A DNA stretch of 25,493 nt from an uncultured Anaerolineales bacterium (GTDB lineage Bacteria; Chloroflexota; Anaerolineae; Anaerolineales; Villigracilaceae): contig CALFXA010000271.1 in NCBI GenBank assembly GCA_937928015.1, positions 1 to 25,493 of the forward strand, given 5' to 3'. Below are positions 1-7,606 of the stretch, piece by piece (position 1 is the stretch's first letter; every line of letters begins with the position of its first letter). The position numbers and the translations under genes were made by a program. The notes beneath the pieces were generated by a model, which did no database searches, had not been told where the DNA came from, and was given only the letters and a program-made list of their open reading frames with translations.

Positions 1-45
1 CCACCGAGATCTACACTCTTTCCCTACACGACGCTCTTCCGATCT
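1..45 (+). other. Illumina TruSeq P5 adapter remnant (not genomic)
   Basis: These 45 bases match, from memory, the 3' part of the Illumina TruSeq universal (P5) adapter and read-1 primer, ending exactly at the terminal CGCTCTTCCGATCT. The RuvB reading frame becomes homologous to its family immediately after this point. The stretch is therefore untrimmed library adapter at a contig end, and any reading frame crossing it is an artefact. Confidence 0.97.
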
Positions 46-536
46 ATCGCCTCGACTATTACGATGCGCCTGCCATGCAGTCTATCGTCAGCCGCGCTGC
101 GGGCATGTTGAAAGTGGAAGTGGACCAGGGCGGCATCGAGGAAGTGGCTCGTCGCGCGCGCGGTACGCCGCGTGTGGCGCTGCGCCTGCTGCGACGCGTC
201 CGCGACTTTGCCCAAGTCCGCGCGGATGGAGTCGTCACCCGCAAGGTGGCCCAGGAGGCGCTCGACCTGTTACAGGTCGATCCGCTCGGCTTGGATGACG
301 TGGACCGCCGCGTGTTGAAGACCATCATTGAAAAATACAAGGGTGGACCCGTGGGCCTGAACACCATCGCCGCCTCGATCAGCGAAGAGCAGGACACCAT
401 CATGGACGTGGTTGAGCCGTACCTGTTGCAATTGGGATTCCTCGACCGCACCCCGCAGGGACGCGTGGCGACCAAGTCTGCGTATGAGCATCTCGGGTTG
501 GAATGGAAGGAAGAGGGGCAGCAGAGACTCCTTTGA
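46..536 (+). CDS. ruvB: Holliday junction DNA helicase RuvB, C-terminal part (5' truncated)
   Basis: RuvB is the AAA+ motor that drives branch migration of Holliday junctions with RuvA. Only about the last 163 residues are present. The frame opens right after the adapter with RLDYYDAP, equivalent to RLEFYQVP of E. coli RuvB, followed by [17 protein letters not shown] and LLRRVRDFA of the AAA+ lid. The winged-helix domain follows, with [20 protein letters not shown] and RTPQGRVAT. Walker A and B lie upstream and are missing because the contig starts here. The first complete codon is at 48; the ATG at 75 is internal and not the real start. The 3' end is intact, with a TGA at 534. A palindromic repeat follows directly and separates it from the DUF2905 gene. 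Confidence 0.96.
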
Positions 537-537
537 T

Positions 538-616
538 GTCATTGCGAGGCCGTAGGACGAAGAAATCCCAGCTTAACAGGAGATTGATTCACTTGTTACC
601 GCTCGCTCGCAATGAC
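538..616. repeat. Palindromic dispersed repeat, ATTGCGAG family, copy 1
   Basis: A perfect 11-bp inverted repeat bounds the segment: GTCATTGCGAG at 538-548 and CTCGCAATGAC at 606-616. It starts 2 nt after the ruvB stop. The ribosome binding site of the next gene (GACGGAG, 614-620) overlaps its right end. A second element with ATTGCGAG/CTCGCAAT ends lies at 19582-19653. Similar-looking ends occur as short dispersed repeats in many bacterial genomes; no transposase is encoded. Confidence 0.7.
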
Positions 617-627
617 GGAGCATGACG

Positions 628-855
628 ATGGAAACATTCGGACGCTATGTAATGCTCGGCGGCGTGATGTTGTTCCTGGTAGGAGGCGCGATCTTTCTCT
701 CTGCCAGGTTCGGTTTCCCGCTGGGACGCCTGCCCGGAGATATCCGCATCGAAGGGGCAAACGGCAGTTTCTATTTCCCGCTGACCAGCTCGATTCTGGC
801 CTCTGTCATTTTGACAATTATGCTGAATGTGATCGTCAGGCTATTTAAGAAATAG
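628..855 (+). CDS. DUF2905 family small membrane protein
   Basis: A protein of about 75 residues with two predicted membrane segments. The first covers roughly residues 7-25, the second roughly 50-70. Between them lies the GRLPGDIRIEG motif followed by FYFPLTSSI, which is the hallmark of DUF2905, a family without a known biochemical role. I prefer the ATG at 628 over the in-frame ATG at 622, because GACGGAG at 614-620 is then 7 nt upstream, whereas it would abut the earlier start. The gene follows ruvB on the same strand, so the two may be co-transcribed despite the palindromic repeat between them. The product should sit in the cytoplasmic membrane. Confidence 0.88.
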   Translation: METFGRYVMLGGVMLFLVGGAIFLSARFGFPLGRLPGDIRIEGANGSFYFPLTSSILASVILTIMLNVIVRLFKK

Positions 856-863
856 GGCGTTAC

Positions 864-1649
864 CTAGATTTCCGCCTGCATGACATTTCCGCTCTCATAT
901 CGCTTCAATCCCCGATAGAAAACCCAAATTGAAAACAACATCAAGAACACCGCGCTGACCAGCAGTTGCAGCAGGGTACTCCACGAAAACGACTTGACGA
1001 ACTCGGCGGGCAGCGAGCCGATCAACGAGGCGGGGATGATGGTCAGTAGGATGAACTTCGCCGCACCCTCGAACAGGGAGCCTGGATACAGCGAAAAGGT
1101 CAAGAGCGCGTTCAGGGCCAGTTGACTGATGGCAGTGGTGTTTCCCATCCAAAAGGACAGGCTCTGGACCAGGGTCAGGAAAGAGAGAAAGATCGAGACC
1201 GCCACGGTCACGCCGACCAGATAACGCAGGAAGCCGTCGGGGGTGAGGTAGCCTGAGAGGATGTAGCTCCCCAGGCCGTAGATCAGGTCACCCATGCCGC
1301 TGCCAAGACTGCGCGAGGCCAGGGTATGCAGCAGCACAGGTCGGGGCAGGGACAGGTAATAATCCAGCCGCCCGAGGGTGATGATCTCCGAGAGCGTCGT
1401 GAAGTTGCCGAAGAAATAGGCGGCAATACCCCAGGCCGTGGCTGCGATACCAAAGAGCAGCATCATGTCCTGCAAGGTCCAGCCGCGCACCGCGTTGAAC
1501 TTGTTGAAGTACAACACCCAGAACATGAAGTAAGCCAGGTTATTGAGCATCATGAAGACCACCTGCGTCAGGAACGCGGCGCGATATTCCATGGCGCTTT
1601 GCAGATTGGCCTTCCATAATGCGATGAGTAATTGCAGGTTGCGCCTCAT
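864..1649 (-). CDS. ABC-2 type exporter permease (second subunit)
   Basis: A polytopic membrane protein of about 261 residues with six likely membrane spans. It resembles the ABC-2 permeases of the ABC2_membrane_6 group, which usually occur as two unequal subunits with one ATPase. Recognisable stretches are the N-terminal WKANLQSAMEYRAAFLTQV, then LGRLDYYLSLPRP in the cytoplasmic coupling region. The stop codon of the upstream permease (1651-1653) ends 1 nt before the ATG at 1649, so the two are translationally linked. An alternative ATG at 1661 would overlap the upstream gene; GGTGG about 5 nt before 1649 favours the shorter form. The substrate is unknown; lipids, drugs or peptides are typical of the family. 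Confidence 0.88.
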   Translation of the reverse strand: MRRNLQLLIALWKANLQSAMEYRAAFLTQVVFMMLNNLAYFMFWVLYFNKFNAVRGWTLQDMMLLFGIAATAWGIAAYFFGNFTTLSEIITLGRLDYYLSLPRPVLLHTLASRSLGSGMGDLIYGLGSYILSGYLTPDGFLRYLVGVTVAVSIFLSFLTLVQSLSFWMGNTTAISQLALNALLTFSLYPGSLFEGAAKFILLTIIPASLIGSLPAEFVKSFSWSTLLQLLVSAVFLMLFSIWVFYRGLKRYESGNVMQAEI

Positions 1650-1650
1650 G

Positions 1651-2436
1651 TTAACCACCATTCACTGCCAGAGAGCGGACGCTGCTACGGTAGGCCAGCC
1701 CGAGCAGGAAGACGAGCACGATGATCCAGATCCACTGCATGGACAGGAACTGCCAGAACATGGTGAGATTAGGCTTAACGAACAGACGCGCGGGCGCATA
1801 CATCATGTAAGCGAAAGGCAGCGACTTGGCGGCGGGTTGCAGCCAGCCAGGAAACATGTCCAGCGGCAGCAGCATCCCACCCAGGATGAAGACCGCCTTC
1901 TGATAGATCAGCTCGAAGGAGTTGGTTTCTTCTACGAGGAAAGCCAGCAAGCCGATCAGCGACATCATGCAGAAATGCAGCACCCAGGCGCCGAAAGCCA
2001 ATGTCACGGCCATGCCCCAGCCGATCAGCGTGGGCGGCGGACCGACCAGCAGCCACACGGCAGGGATGCCCACCAGCAGGTTGAGCGCCGCGCGCACGCC
2101 GCCATCTCCCAGCCCGTGGAAGAAATGATAGATCAGAAAGTTATACGGCTTGCTGAGCAGATACGCCACCTCGCCGCTCTTAACCTGCTCCGAGATGACG
2201 CGGTTCACGCGTGGACGTCCCAACTCGATGACCTCGCACATCAGCAGGTACCACAGCATGTTCGGGAAGGTCAGCCCGTTGATGGACTCGGTCCCTGCCG
2301 CCGCAAAGGTGGCGCGCCACAACCCCGCGAAGATCAGCATAAAGATGACGATGCTGGCCGAACGCCCGAGGAAGTCGCCTGGGTAGGCGAGAGAGTTGAC
2401 GATCTGAGTCGAGAAGATAGCCCAATATTTTTTCAT
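1651..2436 (-). CDS. ABC-2 type exporter permease (first subunit)
   Basis: A 261-residue membrane protein with about six spans. It starts with MKKYWAIFSTQIVNSLAYPG, contains EQVKSGEVAYLLSKPYN in the cytoplasmic coupling region, and has a Gly/Pro-rich central part. The E-x-(V/I)-x-x-G-x-(V/L)-(A/D)-x-L-L-x-(K/R)-P pattern is typical of the permease that pairs with a DUF990/ABC-2 partner. The neighbouring permease follows directly on the same strand. The ATPase lies about 1 kb upstream, separated by the DUF2785 gene and the folded repeat at 2479-2603. No strong Shine-Dalgarno sequence is visible before the ATG. Its membership of one transporter with the two flanking subunits is inferred from gene order. 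Confidence 0.88.
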   Translation of the reverse strand: MKKYWAIFSTQIVNSLAYPGDFLGRSASIVIFMLIFAGLWRATFAAAGTESINGLTFPNMLWYLLMCEVIELGRPRVNRVISEQVKSGEVAYLLSKPYNFLIYHFFHGLGDGGVRAALNLLVGIPAVWLLVGPPPTLIGWGMAVTLAFGAWVLHFCMMSLIGLLAFLVEETNSFELIYQKAVFILGGMLLPLDMFPGWLQPAAKSLPFAYMMYAPARLFVKPNLTMFWQFLSMQWIWIIVLVFLLGLAYRSSVRSLAVNGG

Positions 2437-2478
2437 AGTTTATTACTTCGCCCTGCCTGCACCGTGCGCAGGCACGCG

Positions 2479-2603
2479 TGAGCGGAGGCGGAGCCGCAGT
2501 CGAAGGGCGCTTCTTGTGGATATTTGCGCTCCCTGGCACCGCCTGTGATTTGCTTAGCAAATCAGGCAGGTGTCGACTGCGCTCCCGTTGGCCACTCCGC
2601 TCA
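2479..2603. repeat. Composite inverted-repeat element in ABC operon
   Basis: A 125-bp nested palindrome. The outer arms are TGAGCGGAG (2479-2487) and CTCCGCTCA (2595-2603). The inner arms are GCAGTCGA (2496-2503) and TCGACTGC (2573-2580). In the centre is a hairpin, TGATTTGC-TTA-GCAAATCA (2546-2564), extended by GCC/GGC. A further hairpin, TGCCTGC (2454-2460) with GCAGGCA (2468-2474), lies beside it. There is no open reading frame inside. It occupies the gap between the DUF2785 gene and the first permease, so the transcript should fold strongly here and could separate expression of the ATPase from that of the permeases (inference). The element at 4491-4616 has the same plan and length. Confidence 0.75.
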
Positions 2604-2611
2604 GCGCGGAG

Positions 2612-3448
2612 TTAATATGGTTTTAAATTTGCATTCGCTTCCAGCAGCAAAGATTGCAACTTTTCTTTATGCTTCAATTCTTCTGCGGCGACCACGCGCA
2701 GGGTGAGACTGCGCAGGAAGTTGCGGACGTTGAAGTAGGCGAAACTGCGCTCTTCATTCATCCAGGCGCCCTTCCAGCCGTCGGCGCTGGGAGTTGTCAG
2801 GCTGGTGAGCCAGCCCTGGACGGCGGCTTCGTCAAGCAGATCCCGTTCCAGGGCGGTCAGCGTGGCGCGGACGAGGCGGTCGTCCTCGCCGTGGATGTAG
2901 ATCCAGTTCGTAGCGTGGACCAGCTTGGCCGAGATTCCGTTCAGGATCAGGAGCAGGTCATTGGCTCGTAGGTGCGGACTGCGCGCCAGCACGAACAGCA
3001 GATCGGCGGTGTGGGCCAGGGCGTGGCCCCAGCCCTTTTCGCCTGTATAGCCGCGCGGGTCGGCTTCCGATTCGAGATAGGCCAGCCCACGGGTGAGCAG
3101 GTTGTGGACCTCGTCCGCATCTAGGAAGGGCTGCTGGTTGTCGTGATTGACGATCTCGGCCAGGCACAGCACCGAGAAGGCGCGCAGGTACAGGCTGTCG
3201 TCGCCGACCTCGCCCAGGCCTTCGTTGAGGTTGGCCAGCAGGCGCATGATGTACGTGCGCACCAACTCGGGTGGATACAGTCCCTTGTCGAGCCAGGTGG
3301 CGAAGACCTCGTAGGCGATGGTGTCGCGCAGGTCGGGGTCGGGGCTGCCGAGGTAGACGAACAACTCCTCGGTCAGGGTGAAGACGTCCTGCCCTTCGGG
3401 GACGGCGAACTCGTTGTTGCGGATGTCGAGCCAGAATTGTTTGTTCAT
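2612..3448 (-). CDS. DUF2785 family protein
   Basis: A soluble protein of 278 residues, with no signal peptide and no membrane span. The middle contains GEKGWGHALAHTADLLFVLARSP, the most recognisable part of DUF2785, followed by a helical repeat-like C-terminal half ending in LRSLTLRVV and a charged tail. The biochemical function of the family is unknown. Its ATG (3448-3446) overlaps the TGA of the ABC ATPase (3447-3445) in an ATGA arrangement, so its translation is probably coupled to that ATPase. That suggests a job linked to the exporter, but this is inference. It ends a few bases before the folded repeat element. Confidence 0.85.
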   Translation of the reverse strand: MNKQFWLDIRNNEFAVPEGQDVFTLTEELFVYLGSPDPDLRDTIAYEVFATWLDKGLYPPELVRTYIMRLLANLNEGLGEVGDDSLYLRAFSVLCLAEIVNHDNQQPFLDADEVHNLLTRGLAYLESEADPRGYTGEKGWGHALAHTADLLFVLARSPHLRANDLLLILNGISAKLVHATNWIYIHGEDDRLVRATLTALERDLLDEAAVQGWLTSLTTPSADGWKGAWMNEERSFAYFNVRNFLRSLTLRVVAAEELKHKEKLQSLLLEANANLKPY

Positions 3449-4434
3449 GTCGGATTCGCTTCCTGATAAATTCTTGCAATGACTTCTTCCAGCGGCGGGT
3501 CGGAGATGGTGATGTCGACCACGTCGCCTGCTTCGGTGAGGTGTGCGAGCACTTTCTGGACGGGCGTCTGGTGCGTGTCGAAGCGCAGTTTGACGCCGTA
3601 GTGGCCGACCTTGAGCACCTCCACGCCGTCGAGGTGGAAGTCACGCGAGACCTGTTCGGCGTAGCGCACCTCCACCATCTTGCTGGCCAGGTATTTGCGC
3701 TTGAGGTTCGAGACCTTGTCTTCGTACACGATCTGTCCGTGGTTGACGATGATGACGCGCTTGCACATGGCTTCCAGGTCGCCTGCGTCATGCGAGGTGA
3801 GTAGCACGCCCACGCCTTCCTCCTGGTTCATGCGGCGGATGGCGTCGCGGATGTGTTGTTTGGCGACCACGTCCAGGCCGATGGATGGCTCATCGAGCAG
3901 GAGCAGCTTCGGGCGGTGAAGCAGAGAGGCGGCCACCTCGCAGCGCATGCGCTGTCCGAGTGAGAGCTTGCGCACGGGCGTCTCCAACAGGTCCTGGATC
4001 TCGAAGGCCTCAGACAGGAATCCGATGCGGCGCTTGACGTCTTTGTCATCCAGTTCGTAGATCTTGCCGAACAACATGAACGTGTCGATGGCGGGCAGGT
4101 GCACCCACAACTGCTGGCGCTGACCGAAGACCGTGCCGATCTGATAGGCCAGCTTCTGACGGTCCTTCCAGGGCGTGAAGCCAAGCACGCTGGCCTCACC
4201 CGCGCTGGGATGCAGGATACCTGTCAGCATCTTGATCGTGGTGGATTTTCCCGCCCCATTGGGACCGATGAACCCGAGCAGTTCGCCCGCTTCCATCTCG
4301 AACGAGAGGCCGCGTACCGCTTCGACGGTGCTGTACTGCGGGCGGACGAGGGCGCGCAACGACCCGCCCAGCCCTGCGGCTTTGCGCTTGGCTCGGAAGG
4401 TTTTCTGGAGGTTGGTGACGGTGATGGAGGACAT
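3445..4434 (-). CDS. ABC transporter ATP-binding protein
   Basis: A 329-residue nucleotide-binding subunit that should power the two ABC-2 permeases encoded downstream. Visible motifs in order are Walker A GPNGAGKS (57-64), a Q-loop region TVFGQRQQLW (101-110), the signature LSLGQ (157-161), Walker B LLLLDE (177-182), D-loop GLD (186-188), and the switch His in LLTSHD (His215). All catalytic positions are intact. The N-terminal insertion GLGGSLRALVRPQYS before EAVRGLSF and a C-terminal domain of about 90 residues are typical of ATPases paired with ABC2_membrane_6 permeases. The minus-strand upstream region has a possible -10 box TACAAT (4477-4472) but no clear -35 box or Shine-Dalgarno sequence. 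Confidence 0.93.
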   Translation of the reverse strand: MSSITVTNLQKTFRAKRKAAGLGGSLRALVRPQYSTVEAVRGLSFEMEAGELLGFIGPNGAGKSTTIKMLTGILHPSAGEASVLGFTPWKDRQKLAYQIGTVFGQRQQLWVHLPAIDTFMLFGKIYELDDKDVKRRIGFLSEAFEIQDLLETPVRKLSLGQRMRCEVAASLLHRPKLLLLDEPSIGLDVVAKQHIRDAIRRMNQEEGVGVLLTSHDAGDLEAMCKRVIIVNHGQIVYEDKVSNLKRKYLASKMVEVRYAEQVSRDFHLDGVEVLKVGHYGVKLRFDTHQTPVQKVLAHLTEAGDVVDITISDPPLEEVIARIYQEANPT

Positions 4435-4490
4435 GTTGGTTATCAGTAATCAGCGAACAGTAGTTGTGTTTATTGTACAGGAATTTCGCG

Positions 4491-4616
4491 CTGAGCGGAG
4501 AGGCGGTATTCTTTCGCCTCGTAGTCGACATCGTACCCGGAATGGGTAAGCGCAATGGATGCAAGATTGCCGCACTTCGACTGCGGCCTTCGACAAGCAC
4601 TCAGGCCTCCGCTCAG
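4491..4616. repeat. Composite inverted-repeat element upstream of ABC operon
   Basis: The arms CTGAGCGGAG (4491-4500) and CTCCGCTCAG (4607-4616) are perfect 10-bp inverted repeats. A small central hairpin TACCC-GGAAT-GGGTA lies at 4534-4548. The right half (4571-4620) is itself a palindromic unit with CGCACT/AGTGCG ends, and that unit is interrupted by another one, with GGCCT/AGGCC ends, at 4585-4607. The overall plan and the 126-bp length mirror the element at 2479-2603. No protein is encoded. It lies between the promoter region of the ABC ATPase gene and the duplicated YgjP 3' end. Confidence 0.75.
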
Positions 4617-4622
4617 TGCGTA

Positions 4623-4680
4623 TTATTCCAAATGTAATTTGTTCCCGTGTTCCTTCAACCAGCGGACATGGACCTTGAAG
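4623..4680 (-). pseudogene. Orphan 3' end of a YgjP-like metallopeptidase gene
   Basis: Read on the minus strand, this stretch encodes FKVHVRWLKEHGNKLHLE and a TAA stop (4625-4623). The intact YgjP-like gene upstream ends in FKVHVRWLKEHGNKLHLK. The first 48 nt (4680-4633) differ from 5605-5558 at one base, a synonymous Glu codon change. The last codons differ more at DNA level but still encode His-Leu-Glu versus His-Leu-Lys. It is therefore a real, slightly diverged gene end and not a chance match. It is in the same frame as the hypothetical gene just upstream, separated only by that gene's TGA and two codons. Confidence 0.85.
4633..4680 (-). repeat. 48-bp direct repeat, copy A
   Basis: It is identical to 5558-5605 at 47 of 48 positions; the one difference is T4650 against C5575. 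The two copies bracket the AT-rich hypothetical gene and lie 925 bp apart. This copy is the outer, gene-less one. Confidence 0.95.
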
Positions 4681-4685
4681 CTATC

Positions 4686-5501
4686 TCATGGCTTTTGACC
4701 ATATAGATCAATATAGTTTCCGTATCCTTTCCAGTCTTGAAGATCGGCCTCTCGAAAATAACCAGGAACATCTCTTTGCGCTGCTAATCGTTCTTTTATG
4801 GTGCTCGGTTTGAACAACAAAACATTATTGATGGGACTGGATGGTGTAATTTGTGCATTTTCAAGATTTGTTTCCTGCCAAAAAAGATCAATTTCAAATC
4901 CTCGCTTGGGATAGTACAAGGTAGCACACAGCGGGATAGTAGAAATAGAATGTCCTGGGCACACTTCAAAAGCAAACTTTTCTGGCGGACCGAATCTATT
5001 GATCACCTTTTCAAGAGGCATCTCATGGAGATTTGAATAACTATTTAGAGAAATGCTGTCGACAACCCAATCTTCCCACGATACGCGCACAGAAATTGAT
5101 TGCCCTTTATCAAGAGCCCAACCCCAATTTGTGGAACCAAAATCTCTATCATTGTTATCCATTTGAGGCGGGAGTTCTATCAGCCCCGGGGAAACAATTA
5201 ACTTGATTACCCCCGTGGTAACATTTAACTTTTGAGTCGCTTCCATGCTTGTGGTCAGGCCAGGTGTAATGCCCTGCCAGCAAGGCCATGTACAGGAAAT
5301 GTCCCCAAAAATGTTGTTTACCGCTGTGGCGGAAAACGGCTCAAAAGCAAGTGTCGGAACCCTGGATGGCACCTGAGTGGAATAAGGCTTGGTATGGGAT
5401 GCGGCCAAAACTCGCATAGAGTACAAGACAGTCGCTGAAAGGAGGATAAACCCCAGCACGATCACAATTCTGGAAACAAACACTACTTTATTGTTTTTCA
5501 T
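4686..5501 (-). CDS. Hypothetical membrane-anchored extracytoplasmic protein
   Basis: A protein of 271 residues with one N-terminal membrane segment at about residues 9-30 (VSRIVIVLGFILLSATVLYS), acting as an anchor or uncleaved signal. The rest should lie outside the cytoplasm. Its most distinctive motif is CTWPCWQGITPGLTT at about residues 70-84; I associate this Cys-x-x-Pro-Cys-Trp-x-Gly-Ile pattern with hypothetical proteins of Anaerolineae. Two further Cys, in VCPGH and PLCATLYY, may form disulfides. A good ribosome binding site AGGGAG lies about 6 nt before the ATG. The gene is clearly more AT-rich than its neighbours and is flanked by 48-bp direct repeats, both signs of acquisition. 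No function can be assigned. Confidence 0.85.
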   Translation of the reverse strand: MKNNKVVFVSRIVIVLGFILLSATVLYSMRVLAASHTKPYSTQVPSRVPTLAFEPFSATAVNNIFGDISCTWPCWQGITPGLTTSMEATQKLNVTTGVIKLIVSPGLIELPPQMDNNDRDFGSTNWGWALDKGQSISVRVSWEDWVVDSISLNSYSNLHEMPLEKVINRFGPPEKFAFEVCPGHSISTIPLCATLYYPKRGFEIDLFWQETNLENAQITPSSPINNVLLFKPSTIKERLAAQRDVPGYFREADLQDWKGYGNYIDLYGQKP

Positions 5502-5528
5502 AATAGACTCCCTTTCATGTTGATAGTG

Positions 5529-5547
5529 GTCACGCTATAAGCGTGAC
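5529..5547 (-). terminator. Hairpin directly after the YgjP-like stop codon
   Basis: GTCACGCT (5529-5536) and AGCGTGAC (5540-5547) form a perfect 8-bp stem with a 3-nt loop. It begins at the base after the YgjP-like stop codon. No T-run follows on the minus strand, so it may be a weak terminator, an mRNA stabiliser, or a boundary structure of the cassette. Confidence 0.4.
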
Positions 5548-6231
5548 TCACTTAAGGTGTAATTTGTTCCCGTGCTCCTTCAACCAGCGGACATGGACCT
5601 TGAAGTTTGGCAAAATATCTGCCACCAGTTTCCAGAACTTCGGTCCGTGGTTGTGGTGGACGGTGTGAGCCAATTCGTGGACGACGACGTAATCCACGAC
5701 TTCAGGCGGAGCCATCAGCAGACGCCAGGTAAAAGCCAGTTCGTTTTTGGAGTTGCACGATCCCCAGCGTGTGCGAGCGGAGGTGATGCGCAGTCCGCGA
5801 TAGGTGAAATGGTGCAGGCGGGCGAAGTGCTCAAGGCGGTCTTGCAAATAAATGCGGGCCTGTTCCTTGTACCAGTTCTCGAAGTGACGTTTTGCATTCG
5901 GTTGGGCATTTTGAGCCAGCGTGAAGCACTGACCGTCGAATTGCAGGGCGGGCCGTTGGGCAGGGACCAGGGTCAACGGGTAGGCCCCTCCCAGCCAGAG
6001 GAACGAGTCGCCTGTTTCGAAAGTGTGGCGTGGTCGCTGTGCAGCGCGCGCCTTCAGCTTGGACTGGGTCTTGTGAACCCAATCTACCTTTTGTGTCAGG
6101 AATTCCTGAATGGCCGAGTTGGCCAGCTTCAACGGCGCGCGGACGGTCAACGTGCCGTCCGCGTCGATCACTAGTGCCAGCGTGCGCCGCCGCGAGCGCA
6201 CCAGATGATATTCAGGCAGGGGAGAGGTCAT
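5548..6231 (-). CDS. YgjP-like zinc metallopeptidase (DUF45 family)
   Basis: A soluble 227-residue protein of the YgjP/DUF45 family, related to SprT and wss-type metallopeptidases. The conserved C-terminal half shows RWGSCNSKNELAFTWRL (about 155-171), APPEVVDYVVVHELAH with the zinc motif HELAH (185-189), and the third probable ligand in NHGPKFW (His195). The N-terminal half has the usual RRRTLALVID beta strand start. The physiological substrate is not known. The last 48 nt are duplicated at 4633-4680. A possible -10 box TATGAT lies 12 nt before the ATG on the minus strand, with no Shine-Dalgarno sequence, so the transcript leader would be very short. The gene is divergent from tgt across a repeat-filled gap. 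Confidence 0.92.
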   Translation of the reverse strand: MTSPLPEYHLVRSRRRTLALVIDADGTLTVRAPLKLANSAIQEFLTQKVDWVHKTQSKLKARAAQRPRHTFETGDSFLWLGGAYPLTLVPAQRPALQFDGQCFTLAQNAQPNAKRHFENWYKEQARIYLQDRLEHFARLHHFTYRGLRITSARTRWGSCNSKNELAFTWRLLMAPPEVVDYVVVHELAHTVHHNHGPKFWKLVADILPNFKVHVRWLKEHGNKLHLK

Positions 6232-6243
6232 GCGGGGAAGTCT

Positions 6244-6249
6244 ATCATA
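6244..6249 (-). promoter_or_regulatory. Possible -10 box of the YgjP-like gene
   Basis: TATGAT on the minus strand lies 12 nt before the ATG at 6231. It borders the palindrome starting at 6250. No convincing -35 box was found. Confidence 0.35.
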
Positions 6250-6313
6250 AGACCTCGGAGGTCCGCTATGCCGAGCCCACGTTGGAGAGTCCTCGTGCGG
6301 ACCTCCGAGGTCT
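6250..6313. repeat. AGACCTCSGAGGTCT palindrome pair
   Basis: AGACCTCGGAGGTCCGC (6250-6266) is a perfect 17-bp inverted repeat of 6297-6313. Each arm is itself nearly palindromic. The loop is 30 nt. The segment lies between the divergent YgjP-like and tgt genes. The same core recurs at 6412-6426 and, as a variant, at 14869-14901. Confidence 0.8.
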
Positions 6314-6318
6314 GGTCT

Positions 6319-6384
6319 GAAACGAGTCTTAACACGATTCCAAACGAGTTATAACAGGATTGGAAATGAGTCTTAACAGGATTT
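6319..6384 (+). repeat. Three tandem 22-bp direct repeats upstream of tgt
   Basis: Three adjacent units of exactly 22 bp lie at 6319-6340, 6341-6362 and 6363-6384. The shared pattern is AAAYGAGTNWTAACASGATT. Units 1 and 3 differ at three positions, and unit 2 differs from each of them at about five. They sit between two palindromes in the tgt upstream region. A regulator-binding array or a fragment of a larger dispersed repeat are both possible. Confidence 0.7.
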
Positions 6385-6406
6385 AAATCCTCTGCTGAGA
6401 AGGTGA

Positions 6407-7570
<1,164 letters not shown>

Positions 7571-7606
7571 GGCTGACGCCGCCGTTTCTCACAACAGGAT
7601 TCCCCC

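Larger units (their letters stand above)
4681..5605 (-). mobile_element. Putative single-gene cassette at the 3' end of the YgjP gene
   Basis: This is a 925-bp unit consisting of one AT-rich gene plus one copy of the 48-bp repeat (5558-5605). It sits exactly at the 3' end of the YgjP-like gene, so that the gene keeps a functional end while a second end lies on the far side. That is the arrangement left when an element integrates into the 3' end of a gene and supplies a replacement end. No integrase or transposase is encoded within it. Alternatives are a tandem duplication followed by loss of most of one copy, or recombination with a related genome. Mobility itself is inference. Confidence 0.45.

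Noticed and set aside
24..215. Minus-strand reading frame spanning the window start
   Set aside because: It runs into the adapter and is the antisense shadow of ruvB.
1543..2481. Long plus-strand frame (312 codons) over the permease genes
   Set aside because: Antisense shadow of the GC-rich permease genes, with a His/Gln/Arg-rich composition typical of such shadows.
4681..5605. Integron gene cassette with attC site
   Set aside because: There is no attC-like structure at the 3' side of the gene and no integron integrase; the flanks are copies of a gene end.
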